This document shows, piece by piece, positions 24,326-33,570 of a DNA stretch of 46,877 bases. The position numbers were made by a program, and so were the translations under genes. The notes beneath the pieces are model-generated. The model was not told where the DNA came from. It searched no databases and saw only the letters and a list, made by a program, of their open reading frames with translations. The first letter of the stretch is position 1; every line of letters starts with the position of its first letter. This stretch comes from a bacterium (GTDB lineage: Bacteria > Planctomycetota > UBA1135 > GCA-002686595): contig JAAELL010000411.1 in the NCBI GenBank assembly GCA_024226735.1, positions 1 to 46,877 of the forward strand. The letters run 5' to 3'.

Positions 24326-25258
24326 ATGCTGCGCGCCGCCTGCCTCTCTTCGCTCGCCTTCCTGTCCACGCCCCTCGCCTCCGCCGACGTCCTGACCCCG
24401 AGCGAGGTCTTGCGGGTCGAGTTCACGATCGACAACGCCTTCAACCTGCAACCCAACACGCTGAGCCTCAACTTCGGCATCGTCCAGGTCCTGGCGGCGT
24501 ACACCGAGCGCTCGGCCGCGCTGTACGACGGCTCGACGCTGCTCGGGATCGACTCCAAGACCTCGTTCGGCAGCCACGTCGGCCCTTTGAGCCTGAACCC
24601 GTCGAACTCCTGGGTGACGGCGACGAGCCCCTACACGTTCAAGAACCCGACGATCGTCGACTTCACGACGATCCTCGACGGAACGATCCAGGGCCGCGTC
24701 GACTTCACGATCGCGACGGGGGCGATCGACATTCCGCTGAACCAGGTCAACCTACGCCTCCTGCGCGCCACGGGTCCCTCCAGCGGGAATGTCGTGACTC
24801 CCCCGCCGACCGTCACCTCGGTGGCTATCGTGAACGACATCGGCGGGAACTACTGTGGACCCGCCGCGCCCAACTCGTCCGGCGGACCCGCGGCGATCCT
24901 GGCCTTCGGTAGCACCATGGCGGGTGGCAATCCGCTGCGCCTGGACGTGACGGGGATGCCGACCAATCAGTTCGGCTACTTCCTGGGGGGCCAGACGCAG
25001 GGCTTCTTCAACCCGGCAGGCTCGCAGGGCTTCATCTGCCTCACCGGCACGATCGGTCGCTTCAACCGTCCGGGCGAAATCCAGAACTCGGGCGCGCTCG
25101 GTGCGTTCGGGCTCGACGTGAACACGAACGACGTCCCGGTCAGCCCGCCGGTCGCGATCCAACCCGGCGAGACCTGGAACTTCCAGGCTTGGTTCCGCGA
25201 CAACAACCCGGGGCTGACCTCGAACTTCTCGGACGGGATCGAGATCACGTTCCAATGA
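24326..25258 (+). CDS. Secreted protein with C-terminal WNFQAWFRD-type domain
   Basis: A 310-residue exported protein of unknown function. A signal peptide (LRAACLSSLAFLSTPLASAD) leads into a beta-rich N-terminal domain (to about 165) with the look of PEP-CTERM-type matrix proteins (LYDGSTLLGIDSKTSFGSH), though no PEP-CTERM anchor is present. The C-terminal domain (about 175-310) shows YCGPAAPNSSGGPAAILAFG, NQFGYFLGGQTQGF, FICLTGTIGRF and WNFQAWFRDNNPG, finishing with FSDGIEITF. The same domain recurs in the broken gene at 5203 and at the N-terminus of the protein at 35924. Two spaced cysteines may form a disulfide. The TATACT at 24276 probably drives it. Four bases after its stop begins an AraC-type remnant. 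Confidence 0.8.
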   Translation: MLRAACLSSLAFLSTPLASADVLTPSEVLRVEFTIDNAFNLQPNTLSLNFGIVQVLAAYTERSAALYDGSTLLGIDSKTSFGSHVGPLSLNPSNSWVTATSPYTFKNPTIVDFTTILDGTIQGRVDFTIATGAIDIPLNQVNLRLLRATGPSSGNVVTPPPTVTSVAIVNDIGGNYCGPAAPNSSGGPAAILAFGSTMAGGNPLRLDVTGMPTNQFGYFLGGQTQGFFNPAGSQGFICLTGTIGRFNRPGEIQNSGALGAFGLDVNTNDVPVSPPVAIQPGETWNFQAWFRDNNPGLTSNFSDGIEITFQ

Positions 25259-25262
25259 TTCG

Positions 25263-25799
25263 GTGGCCTTGAAGCCCCTGCCCCACACCACGACCCGGGC
25301 CTGCGCCGGAGGCCTCCTGCTGCACAAGGAGATCGGCCCCGAGAGCCACCGGGCCGAACATGTCCACGCAACGAGCGCATTGACCCTGACGCTCGACGGC
25401 TCCTATGAAGAGGAGCTCGAAGTCGGTCGCCTGGCCTGCCTACCGTGGCAGGCGCAGTTCAAGGCCGCCGGGATTCCGCACTGCACGACGACGGGCAAGC
25501 GCGGCGGACGGCTCTTCATCCTGGCTCTCGAGCCCCCGGCCTTGGCGCAGGCCTCGGTGATCAGAACCTGGACCGTCCCGTTCGATTCGAGCGTGGCGCA
25601 GCGACCGCGATCGCCTTGTCGCTCCACGTGGAGACCTTCCTCGCCGGCCCCGCCAAGGCAGGGCCGGCACGTCTCCCTTCCGCGCTGCTGTCCAGCCTCG
25701 ACGGCGCCCTCGGGGCCGTCCAGCACCGCGACGCGCCGACGTGGATCGACGACGTCGGTCACCGGATCCGCTCACGCCCAGGAGCCGCGTGGACCACTA
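25263..25799 (+). pseudogene. AraC-type regulator remnant lacking its DNA-binding domain
   Basis: From a GTG at 25263 the frame gives a cupin-like AraC sensing domain: HATSALTLTLDGSYEEELEV, GRLACLPWQAQFKAAGIPHC and GGRLFILALEPPAL. Near 25580-25600 coding sense moves to another frame (ATAIALSLHVETFLAGPAKA, LPSALLSSLDGALGAV, RDAPTWIDDVGHRI) and ends at the string ccactag at 25794-25800. The two helix-turn-helix motifs that should follow are missing. With both a frameshift and a lost C-terminus it cannot work as a regulator. The ccactag end resembles the edge of the foldback elements, which may be chance. Confidence 0.65.
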
Positions 25800-25807
25800 G
25801 TTGTCGC

Positions 25808-26355
25808 ATGCTCACGCGCGCCGCTCTCCTCGCCGCACTCGCCGCGATCGCGTGCCGGGATCTCTCGGCGCCACAGCCGCCGGTCGATGCCGCCGCGCCC
25901 AGACCCCCGAGCTCGAACCGCAGCATTGGCGGCGCGGAATCGCCTACTACTACGCCGGCGAGTACGAGGCAGGAGTCAAGCAGTTCGAGCAACACCGCAC
26001 GGTCAATCCGGCTGACGTCGAGAACGCCGCTTGGCACTCCATCTGCCGGGCACGCGCGAGCGACGCGGAGACTGCCCGGGAGGCGCTTCTGCCGGTCGGT
26101 CACGATGCGCGCGTGCCGATGCCGAAGATCTACGCGCTGTTCGCGGGGCAGGCGACGGCGGACGAGGTCGTGCGCGCGGCGGGGAACGACCCGGGTGCGC
26201 TCTTCTACGCCCATCTCTACGTCGGGCTTCACCACGAGGCCCTGGGAGCGGCCGAGGCAGCGAGCCACCACATCCAGCTCGCAGCCACGACGTTCAGCCA
26301 GCCGCACTACATGGGCGACGTCGCCCGAGTGCACGCAGCGCTGCTCGCCGAATAG
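25808..26355 (+). pseudogene. Frameshifted TPR protein, lipoprotein-like
   Basis: ATG 25808 opens a signal sequence MLTRAALLAALAAIACRDLS with a possible lipobox (AAIAC). Around 25890-25910, near a run of five C, the sense passes to another frame: ELEPQHWRRGIAYYYAGEYE, VNPADVENAAWHSICRARAS, MPKIYALFAGQATADEVV, ALFYAHLYVGLHHEALGAAE, to a stop at 26353-26355. The body is one well-conserved block with TPR-like helices and no other damage. So a single indel, true or a sequencing error, separates it from an intact gene of about 180 residues. It ends 15 bases from the convergent DUF58 gene. Confidence 0.7.
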
Positions 26356-26370
26356 CGCCAGAGGGGACGC

Positions 26371-27671
26371 CTACAGTACGCCGGCGCCCTTCGCGTCGAA
26401 GTACCGATTGGCCAGCGCCACGGGCAGCTGCTGTGCCGTGACGTCGAGCGCGCTGACGTGCTGAGCGCGCAAGCGCTCGATGACGCGCTGTCGGCCCTCG
26501 ACGTAGAGGTCGGCGGCCGAGGCATTCAGGGCCTCCTCGAGATCGGCGACGGGGCTCGTGCGCATGCGGTCGATCGCGCGTTCGCGCAGGCTCGCGACGA
26601 TCACGAGGTGGCGCCGACGCAGAGTGCGCAGCGCGGGATCGAGCTCGGGCGCGTCCTCGGCGCGCAGGTTGGTCAGGAGCACGACGAGCGCGCGCCGGCG
26701 CTGCAGCATCATCGTTCGGCGCGCTGCTTCGAGGTAGTCCGAGGGCGCGGTAGTCGGCTGCAGATCGTAGATGCCGTTGAGGACCTTCGTCATGCCTCCC
26801 GCGCCGCGTACCGGCGCGAGCCAACGCTCGCTCCCGCCGAAACCGAGCACGCCCACCGCGTCCCCCTGCCGCAGCGCGATGTAGGTCAGGAGCAAGATCG
26901 CGTTCAGGCAGTGGTCGAACTGCGAGAGCTCTCCGTCCATCGACCGCATGCGCCGGCCGGAGTCGACGAGGAACACGACGTTCTGGTCGCGCTCTTCCTG
27001 GTACTCGCGGCTGATCAGCTCGCGCCGGCGCGAGGTGGCCTTCCAGTCGATCTGCTGAATGAGATCGCCCTCGCGGTAGTCGCGCAGCTGATGGAACTCC
27101 AGTCCGCTCCCGCGCCGCGGCCTGCGTCGGATGCCCATTTGGCTGACGCGGTTCTCGAGCGCGAGGAGCGAGTAGCGCACGACCGGAGCGTAGTTCGGGT
27201 AGACGCGCAGCTCCCTCTCGTCGCCCGCGCGCTCGCGTGCGTGCCACAGACCGAACGGCGAGACGCGCAAGAGCTCGACCCGCCCGAAGCGAGCCGTCCC
27301 ACGCGCGCGCGCCTGCATGCGATAGGAGAAGCGTGCAGACCCCGCGGCCGGCACGTCGCACGCGTGCGGCAGGCCCTCGAAGTCTGCGCCGAGGGGCGGA
27401 TGGTCGAAGACGTGGATCGATGCGACGCGACCGGAGGCGTTGTGGACCGTCAGCGCCACCTCGCCCCAGACACCGGCGGCCGTCGACTCGGGCGCCTCGC
27501 GCTCGACCTCGAGCGGCCCACGCCGCAGCAGCGCCACGGCGTCGAGCACGAGCAGCACGAAGCCGAACACGCCGAGCGCTGCCCACACCACCACGAGCGG
27601 AGCGAAGAACGCCGCGGGCAGCGCGAGAACGAACCAAGCCAGGGCGCCCCGCACGGTCTTCGACGACGGCC

Positions 27672-27675
<4 letters not shown>
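26371..27675 (-). CDS. DUF58 domain protein (VWA-like, MoxR-associated)
   Basis: A 434-residue protein with two N-terminal membrane helices (ALAWFVLALPAAFFAPLVVV, WAALGVFGFVLLVLDAVALL), then a long extramembrane part. The DUF58 signature is complete: GLEFHQLRDYREGDLIQQID, followed by WKATSRRRELISREYQEERD and the VWA-like NVVFLVDSGRRMRS, where D-S-G-R replaces the usual MIDAS DxSxS. Members act with MoxR AAA+ proteins in metal-site or envelope-complex maturation; the client here is unknown. Last gene of the seven-gene operon; its ATG overlaps the moxR stop by four bases. Confidence 0.92.
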
Positions 27676-28705
<1,030 letters not shown>

Positions 28706-28709
<4 letters not shown>

Positions 28710-29818
28710 AGGGATTGGTCGATCCGTCGGAGGTCTCGCACGTATCGGGTGAAGGCAGCCGCATCCGGGGCGGCGGGATGAAAGAGGGCGTCGTAGCAGT
28801 GCTCGGCACTGAGCGAAGTCCGCGCGGCGAGCTCGCCGGCGAGCTCGCCGTGCTCGAGCGTGGCGAGCTCCGGCGCGGCCGCCTCGATGTGTCCTTGAAC
28901 GCGCCGGCGCGTCGCATCGAGCAGCGGTCCAGGCGAGCGCTCACGCCACAGGAACCGTCCGACCGCGACGACGTGCTCGGAGAAGTCGCGGCGAGCGAGG
29001 GGCGCGTCGGCGCGCAGCGGACCGAAGCGCGGGATCACGTGCCAGAGCCACAGACCGAGCAGCACGCCACCCGCGAGGACGAGGGTCCACAGATGGCGCA
29101 GGATCAGGTCGACGAGGCTCGGCTGGAGCCCGTACACGAACAGGGCACCGGAGCTCTCGGTCCGCAGCGACAGTAGCTGCCACAGGAGCGCCGCGTGATC
29201 GACCTCGTCGATGCGCTCGTTCGTGAAGCACGATCCGGACGCGAGCAGGGTGACGCGCCCCGTCCCACGCACGTACGAGAGCATCATCGCCGCGCTCGGA
29301 TCTCCAGCCATCGGCTCGACCGACTCACCGCCGACGTCGTCGAGGGTGAAGTCCGCGTCGAACTCGAAGGAACGGCTGCGGCTGTCGACGAAGAACTGCT
29401 CCGAGGGTTCCCCCGCGAGCGACTCCTCGACACCGAGCCAGTCGAGCCACGACCCGGAGCGCTCGAGCGCCTGCATCCCGTCGGCGGACGTCGCGTCGAC
29501 GCCCCAGCCTTGCTCGACCCCCGACACCAGGAGGATCAGGTGGCCCCCCACTTCGACCCACGCCGCGAGCTCCTCGAACGCGAACGCGACGGCCTGTGCC
29601 GGGGCGACGAGCACGGTGCCTGTGGCAGGTGGACCGCTGTAGGCGCTGTCGCTCTCCGCCCGCAGACCCATCGCCGTCGAGAACCGCTCCGCGGCGAGCA
29701 GCGGGTTGGCGCGCGCCTCCCCGCGGTAGCCGACTTCGACCTCGACGCTCTCGCCCGAGCAGCCTGCAGCCGCGAGCAGCGCCACGGCGAACGCCGCGCG
29801 CACGAGCGGGGCACGCAT
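28706..29818 (-). CDS. DUF4350 domain membrane protein, lipoprotein-like
   Basis: A 370-residue protein starting MRAPLVRAAFAVALLAAAGC, where LLAAAGC is a good lipobox. Then comes a DUF4350/GATase-like region (NPLLAAERFSTAMGLRAESD, GTVLVAPAQAVAFAFEELAA, WVEVGGHLILLVSG), a membrane helix at about 255-280 (HLWTLVLAGGVLLGLWLWHV) and a cytoplasmic C-terminal helical domain. This arrangement is standard for the DUF4350 member of MoxR operons; its role is unknown. The ATG overlaps the DUF4129 stop as TGATG, and the end overlaps moxR by four bases. A lipid anchor plus a late transmembrane helix is unusual, and the first segment may simply be a signal anchor. Confidence 0.88.
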
Positions 29819-31251
29819 CACGCCGCGCCCCCGAACGCGGAGGGCCAGCCGCTGAGCAGGCTCTCCATACGGGCCTCGACCGGGACGATGCGCCCGTAGG
29901 CGCACAGCTGCCACGACTGCGTCAGCCCACGGAAGTACTCGACGCGTCCACCGTCGGCCAGGACCTCGACGTGGGCGACGCAGTCGCGCTCCGTGTCGCC
30001 CTCGCCGATCACGAGCCCGTCGCGCTCGATCAGATGCACGATCGACGCGCGGTACAGGAGGCTCAACGCCTCGCGCATCGCGCCCGCGGCGAACAGTCGC
30101 CGCGCCTCGCCGGGGACGTCGTCCGGCAACGACTCCGGGCGGATGTCGAGCCCGAAGGCCGTTTCGGCGGGGCTCGTCGGAGGTGCCCGGCGACGGCCGA
30201 TCCCGAGCGCTCCACCGCCCGTCTCGCGCAACACGATCCACAGGATCACGGCCGCGAGCGTCGCCACGGCGACCCACGCCAACCCGCGCAGGAACGACCA
30301 GAGCCAGTCGAGCTCGAACGATCCGTTGGGGGCGTACAGCCGCGTCGTGACGGTCGAGAAGTCCTCGTGCTCGAGCACCTCCGCGATCACGATGGCGGGA
30401 TCCCGAGGGCCACTGGGAGCAGCCTCCTGCGCCTGGACGGCGCCAACGATCGATCCCGCGAGCCAAAAGAAGACCATCACCTGAGCCACGTGCGCCCCGG
30501 CGCGGGCGAGCCGCTCACCGAGCCGCCGGAACGTCAGCTCGACGTCCCAGCCCTCCAGGAACGTGCGCCGGTTGAGATAGAGGCCGAACCCGGCGGCGAC
30601 GTAGAACGGCTCGATCACCCCCATCGCGACGACCGTGAAGCACGCGTACAAGAGGTCGAACACGGCCGGCGCCTCGCCGTTCATGAGATCGACCCACATC
30701 AGCTCGATGTCCGGTGCGATCTCCGGCGGCAGCATCAGGTAGCCGAGGACCAGCAGCGCCATCACCAACGCGCCTTCGAAGAGCACACACGCGAACGTCA
30801 GGTGCCCGGCGCGCCGGCCGCTCTGGGCCTTGAGGACCCTGGCGCGCGCGCGCGCCTCGGCACCGCGCTGACCCTCGAGCTCGGTGACGGGCAGCGTGAA
30901 CGATCGCACCGGGCTGAAGCGGTAGAGCACGAGCGCGCCGAACAGTCCGCGCGACCACAGCCGCGGAACGTTGCGCAGGACCTCGATCAGGGTGGGCGTC
31001 GCGCCGAAGAGAGCGCGGCTCAGCACGTAGAGCGGCACGCGGTCGAATAGCGGCTTGAGCCACCAGATCGCGATCACCGCCCATCCGGGGTCGGGCACGA
31101 GCAAGAGGATCAGGAGCGACACCGGCAGTGCCGTCGTGCACCACGCCCCCCACACGATCCGGCGCCAGTGCACCGCCATGACGAACCCGAGGTCGATCGC
31201 CTCCAGGCCGCTGCGCGGCCGGATCACCGCGGCGACGTCATCGAGCTTCAC
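29818..31251 (-). CDS. DUF4129 domain membrane protein
   Basis: A 477-residue integral membrane protein. The N-terminal two thirds hold several hydrophobic segments (TTALPVSLLILLLVPDPGWA, LFEGALVMALLVLGYLMLPP, DLLYACFTVVAMGVIEPFYV, VAVATLAAVILWIVL). The C-terminal tail is the DUF4129 unit (ARRLFAAGAMREALSLLYRA, then a late Tyr/Arg-rich stretch, GRVEYFRGLTQSWQLCAYGR). DUF4129 proteins commonly sit in MoxR/DUF58 operons and are thought to be scaffold or transglutaminase-associated parts. It overlaps SpoIIM by 14 bases and DUF4350 by one. The middle region also resembles a glycerophosphoryl-diester-phosphodiesterase-type membrane domain, at low confidence. Confidence 0.85.
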   Translation of the reverse strand: MKLDDVAAVIRPRSGLEAIDLGFVMAVHWRRIVWGAWCTTALPVSLLILLLVPDPGWAVIAIWWLKPLFDRVPLYVLSRALFGATPTLIEVLRNVPRLWSRGLFGALVLYRFSPVRSFTLPVTELEGQRGAEARARARVLKAQSGRRAGHLTFACVLFEGALVMALLVLGYLMLPPEIAPDIELMWVDLMNGEAPAVFDLLYACFTVVAMGVIEPFYVAAGFGLYLNRRTFLEGWDVELTFRRLGERLARAGAHVAQVMVFFWLAGSIVGAVQAQEAAPSGPRDPAIVIAEVLEHEDFSTVTTRLYAPNGSFELDWLWSFLRGLAWVAVATLAAVILWIVLRETGGGALGIGRRRAPPTSPAETAFGLDIRPESLPDDVPGEARRLFAAGAMREALSLLYRASIVHLIERDGLVIGEGDTERDCVAHVEVLADGGRVEYFRGLTQSWQLCAYGRIVPVEARMESLLSGWPSAFGGAA

Positions 31252-32215
31252 GACGCCCTCCCGCGAACAGGAAGTAGGCGAGCACGAGCACCCACAGCGT
31301 GATCCCGACGATGTACTTGACCTGCGGCGCGGCTCCCGAGGGAGACCAGAAACCCTCGATGAACGCGGCAGTCAAAGTCATCAGCGCCGCACCGTACAAC
31401 AGATGCAGCCCTTCGCGGCCGCGCACGCGCAGGGCCTCCGCCCGCGTCCACCGGCCGGGCGAGACGAGCGCGAGGCCAATCTTCAAGCCCGCCATGCCGG
31501 AGATGATGATCGCCATCAGCTCGAACGAGCCGTGCCCAGCGACGAACGAGTAGAAGTTCTCGTAGTGGCCCGCACGGTGGATGTGGCCGAAGGCCGCCCC
31601 CAGGTACAGTCCGTTGAAGATCATGAAGAACAACGTCCCGAGCCCGAACACGATCCCGCCCGCGAACGTGCGGAAGTCGATGCCGATGTTGTTCTGGATG
31701 TAGCCCGCGAAGGCCTCCAGGTTCGAGGCCGCGTCGACCGTGCGTCCGACGCGCGTCGTGTCGGGCCCGTACATCTCGTCGAGCTGCGCCGCCATGTCGG
31801 GTCCAATGACGGAGTAGACCCACTGCGGAGCGACGTGGGACGCCGCGATCATCCCGAAGAACGGCCCCCAGAAGATCAGCATGCAGAACCAAAAGAGCGC
31901 CGCGTTCGCCCGCACCGTGCGCGGAAAGTCGACCGCGATGTAGTGCACGAGCGGCCCGAGGAAGCGAGCGCGCGGCTTGTAGAGCTGGTGGAAGCCGCGC
32001 ATCGCGAGGCGGTTCAAGCGTTCGACCAGCACGGCCCCGTACATCCGCCGCTCGGCGAGCGACAGATCGCGGCACACTTCGCGGTACAACGCGGGAAGCG
32101 CTGCGGTCTCGCGCCCGCCGCGTCGCCACGAGCGCCGCGCCTCGAGCCGCTTCAGCAGAGCGGAGAGCTTCTCCCAATGCGGCTCGCGAGCCCGCACGAA
32201 CTGCTCGCGGTTCAT
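31238..32215 (-). CDS. Stage II sporulation protein M-like membrane protein
   Basis: A 325-residue SpoIIM/DUF95-family protein. A soluble N-terminal helical region (MNREQFVRAREPHWEKLSAL, then ALYREVCRDLSLAERRMYGA) is followed by about six membrane helices with the conserved elements NAALFWFCMLIFWGPFFGMI, NNIGIDFRTFAGGIVFGLGT, MIFNGLYLGAAFGHIHRAG and GHGSFELMAIIISGMAGLKI. The HGxxEL motif is a family hallmark. In non-sporulating bacteria such genes are regular partners of MoxR, DUF58 and RDD genes, presumably building an envelope complex. It does not imply sporulation. It overlaps RDD by four bases upstream and DUF4129 by 14 downstream. Confidence 0.93.
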   Translation of the reverse strand: MNREQFVRAREPHWEKLSALLKRLEARRSWRRGGRETAALPALYREVCRDLSLAERRMYGAVLVERLNRLAMRGFHQLYKPRARFLGPLVHYIAVDFPRTVRANAALFWFCMLIFWGPFFGMIAASHVAPQWVYSVIGPDMAAQLDEMYGPDTTRVGRTVDAASNLEAFAGYIQNNIGIDFRTFAGGIVFGLGTLFFMIFNGLYLGAAFGHIHRAGHYENFYSFVAGHGSFELMAIIISGMAGLKIGLALVSPGRWTRAEALRVRGREGLHLLYGAALMTLTAAFIEGFWSPSGAAPQVKYIVGITLWVLVLAYFLFAGGRREAR

Positions 32216-32895
32216 GACGGGCGCCTCGCCCAGGCGGCCATGCCGTGCACACGCACCAGCCCCTCCTGCCCCTTCGCACCCGTCAGCGGCTCGAGCAGGT
32301 TCGCGAGCTCTTTGCGTCGGGCGGTCGTCCAGTTCGACGAGCGTTCGTCGAACTCCAGGAGCGCGGCTTGTTCGTCGATCGCCAGGGCAACGGGCGGTGC
32401 GAGCGGCTCGTGCTGCGACGGCTCGTCACGCCCGGGCGGAGCGTCACGGTAGGCGACGACGGTCCCGGCGACACGGTCCCCGAGCCGCTGGAATTCGGGA
32501 CTGACCAGAGCCGAGACGAGCCCGAAGCCGTAGGCGAATGGGAAGAAGTCCGCGAAGCGCACGAAGTTGCGGATCAGCGACGCCGTCCAACCCACGGGCG
32601 TCCCGTCGCGGTGAACGACGTGCAAGCGGCACGAGCGCTTGCCCGGCGTCGCGCCGTTGCGCATGACCTCGAAGAACACGAAGTAGAACCACTCGCCAAG
32701 GAACACCGTCAAGAGGAAGAAGGCTAAGCCCGCCCCGCCGAAGAGCCCCGCGACCGTGGCGATGCCGTAGTAGACCGCGCCGCGGATCAAGGCGTCGATG
32801 AACCACGCGGTCAGCCGCGCGACCGGACCGGCGACGCGCAGACCGAGCTCGACGCCCTCGGGCGTCTCGACCGCTCGCCGTGTGTCGAGCTTCAA
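32212..32895 (-). CDS. RDD family membrane protein with C-terminal cytoplasmic extension
   Basis: A 227-residue RDD-family protein. The Arg and Asp of the family name appear in ARLTAWFIDALIRGAVYYGI. Further helices follow (LFGGAGLAFFLLTVFLGEWF, FVRFADFFPFAYGFGLVSAL) and the conserved GATPGKRSCRLHVV loop and RLGDRVAGTVV end. A hydrophilic tail of some 70 residues (DERSSNWTTARRKELANLLE) is longer than usual. I chose TTG at 32895 because it overlaps the stop of the upstream RDD gene as TTGA and begins LKLDTRRAVETPEGVELGLR; the longer frame to 33135 only shadows the other gene. The same TTGA arrangement is used by the GTPase at 18069. Confidence 0.85.
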   Translation of the reverse strand: MKLDTRRAVETPEGVELGLRVAGPVARLTAWFIDALIRGAVYYGIATVAGLFGGAGLAFFLLTVFLGEWFYFVFFEVMRNGATPGKRSCRLHVVHRDGTPVGWTASLIRNFVRFADFFPFAYGFGLVSALVSPEFQRLGDRVAGTVVAYRDAPPGRDEPSQHEPLAPPVALAIDEQAALLEFDERSSNWTTARRKELANLLEPLTGAKGQEGLVRVHGMAAWARRPS

Positions 32896-33359
32896 GCCTC
32901 GATCACGATCGTGTCGGCGAGCAGATCGTGAACGCAGCGCGACTGTTCGCCGAAGATCCAGAGCGTGTCGATGATTGCGTACAACGGAATCAGGCTGAGC
33001 AGGCCGTTGACGATGATCCGCAATCCGAGGATGCGGCCGAGACTCGCGTCCACGCCTCCGACACGCACGATCCGGATCCCGAGGATCTTTTTCCCGAGCG
33101 TCCAGCCGTTCTGGCTCAACAGCACGAGCTGCCACACGAAGAACCCGATCGTGCCGATCGCCATGATCGCGAGCCCGAGCCCGTCGGAGTCCATGAAGAA
33201 CCCGACTCCGAACCCTACGGCCCAGAACGCGTACATGATCAGCGTATCGATGATCGTCGCCCCGAGCCGCGAGCCGCGGGAGGCCGACGTGAAGGACGCA
33301 CGGCGCCGCACGTCGCGGACCGGTGCAGTAGGAGCCGCATACGGATTCGATTCAGTCAT
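32892..33359 (-). CDS. Short RDD family membrane protein, first gene of the MoxR operon
   Basis: A 155-residue RDD-domain protein with a hydrophilic, proline-rich N-terminus (MTESNPYAAPTAPVRDV), then RGSRLGATIIDTLIMYAFWA with the family R and D, and helices at LGLAIMAIGTIGFFVWQLVL and LRIIVNGLLSLIPLYAIIDT. It has the conserved GWTLGKKILGIRIVR loop and ends with the DLLADT motif (CVHDLLADTIVIEA). The NPYAAP start is common in planctomycete RDD proteins. It leads a chain of seven genes in which every junction overlaps, so the promoter must lie in 33360-33486. Confidence 0.88.
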   Translation of the reverse strand: MTESNPYAAPTAPVRDVRRRASFTSASRGSRLGATIIDTLIMYAFWAVGFGVGFFMDSDGLGLAIMAIGTIGFFVWQLVLLSQNGWTLGKKILGIRIVRVGGVDASLGRILGLRIIVNGLLSLIPLYAIIDTLWIFGEQSRCVHDLLADTIVIEA

Positions 33360-33486
33360 GGATTCTCTCTCTCCCGGAAAGCGACGACTACCGGGACGCG
33401 CATGATAGGCGAAAGCGAGGCCTCAGCGTCCAGAAGTCGTTGAGCCGCGCGGCAGCCCGACGGATGCTCGCAACGGGTTCCTTCCA

Positions 33487-33532
33487 GATTCAACGACAAC
33501 GGCAACGGCTTTCAGCCGTTGCCGTTGAATCA
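33487..33532. terminator. Long hairpin between HEAT gene and RDD operon
   Basis: Arms 33497-33510 (caacggcaacggct) and 33514-33527 are perfect complements around a 3-nt loop. Pairing extends outward to GATTC/GAATC once a 6-nt insertion in the left arm is bulged out. It lies 38 bases after the stop of the minus-strand gene at 33571, with no U-tract. It may be a terminator for that gene or a small palindromic repeat. No gene lies in 33360-33570. Confidence 0.6.
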
Positions 33533-33570
33533 GGTGCGACTCGTGCGCCTGCGGGCTCTTGTGCTCGGAC

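Noticed and set aside
31238..32215. SpoIIM as evidence for sporulation
   Set aside because: The gene sits in a MoxR/RDD operon as in many non-sporulating bacteria; no other sporulation gene is present.
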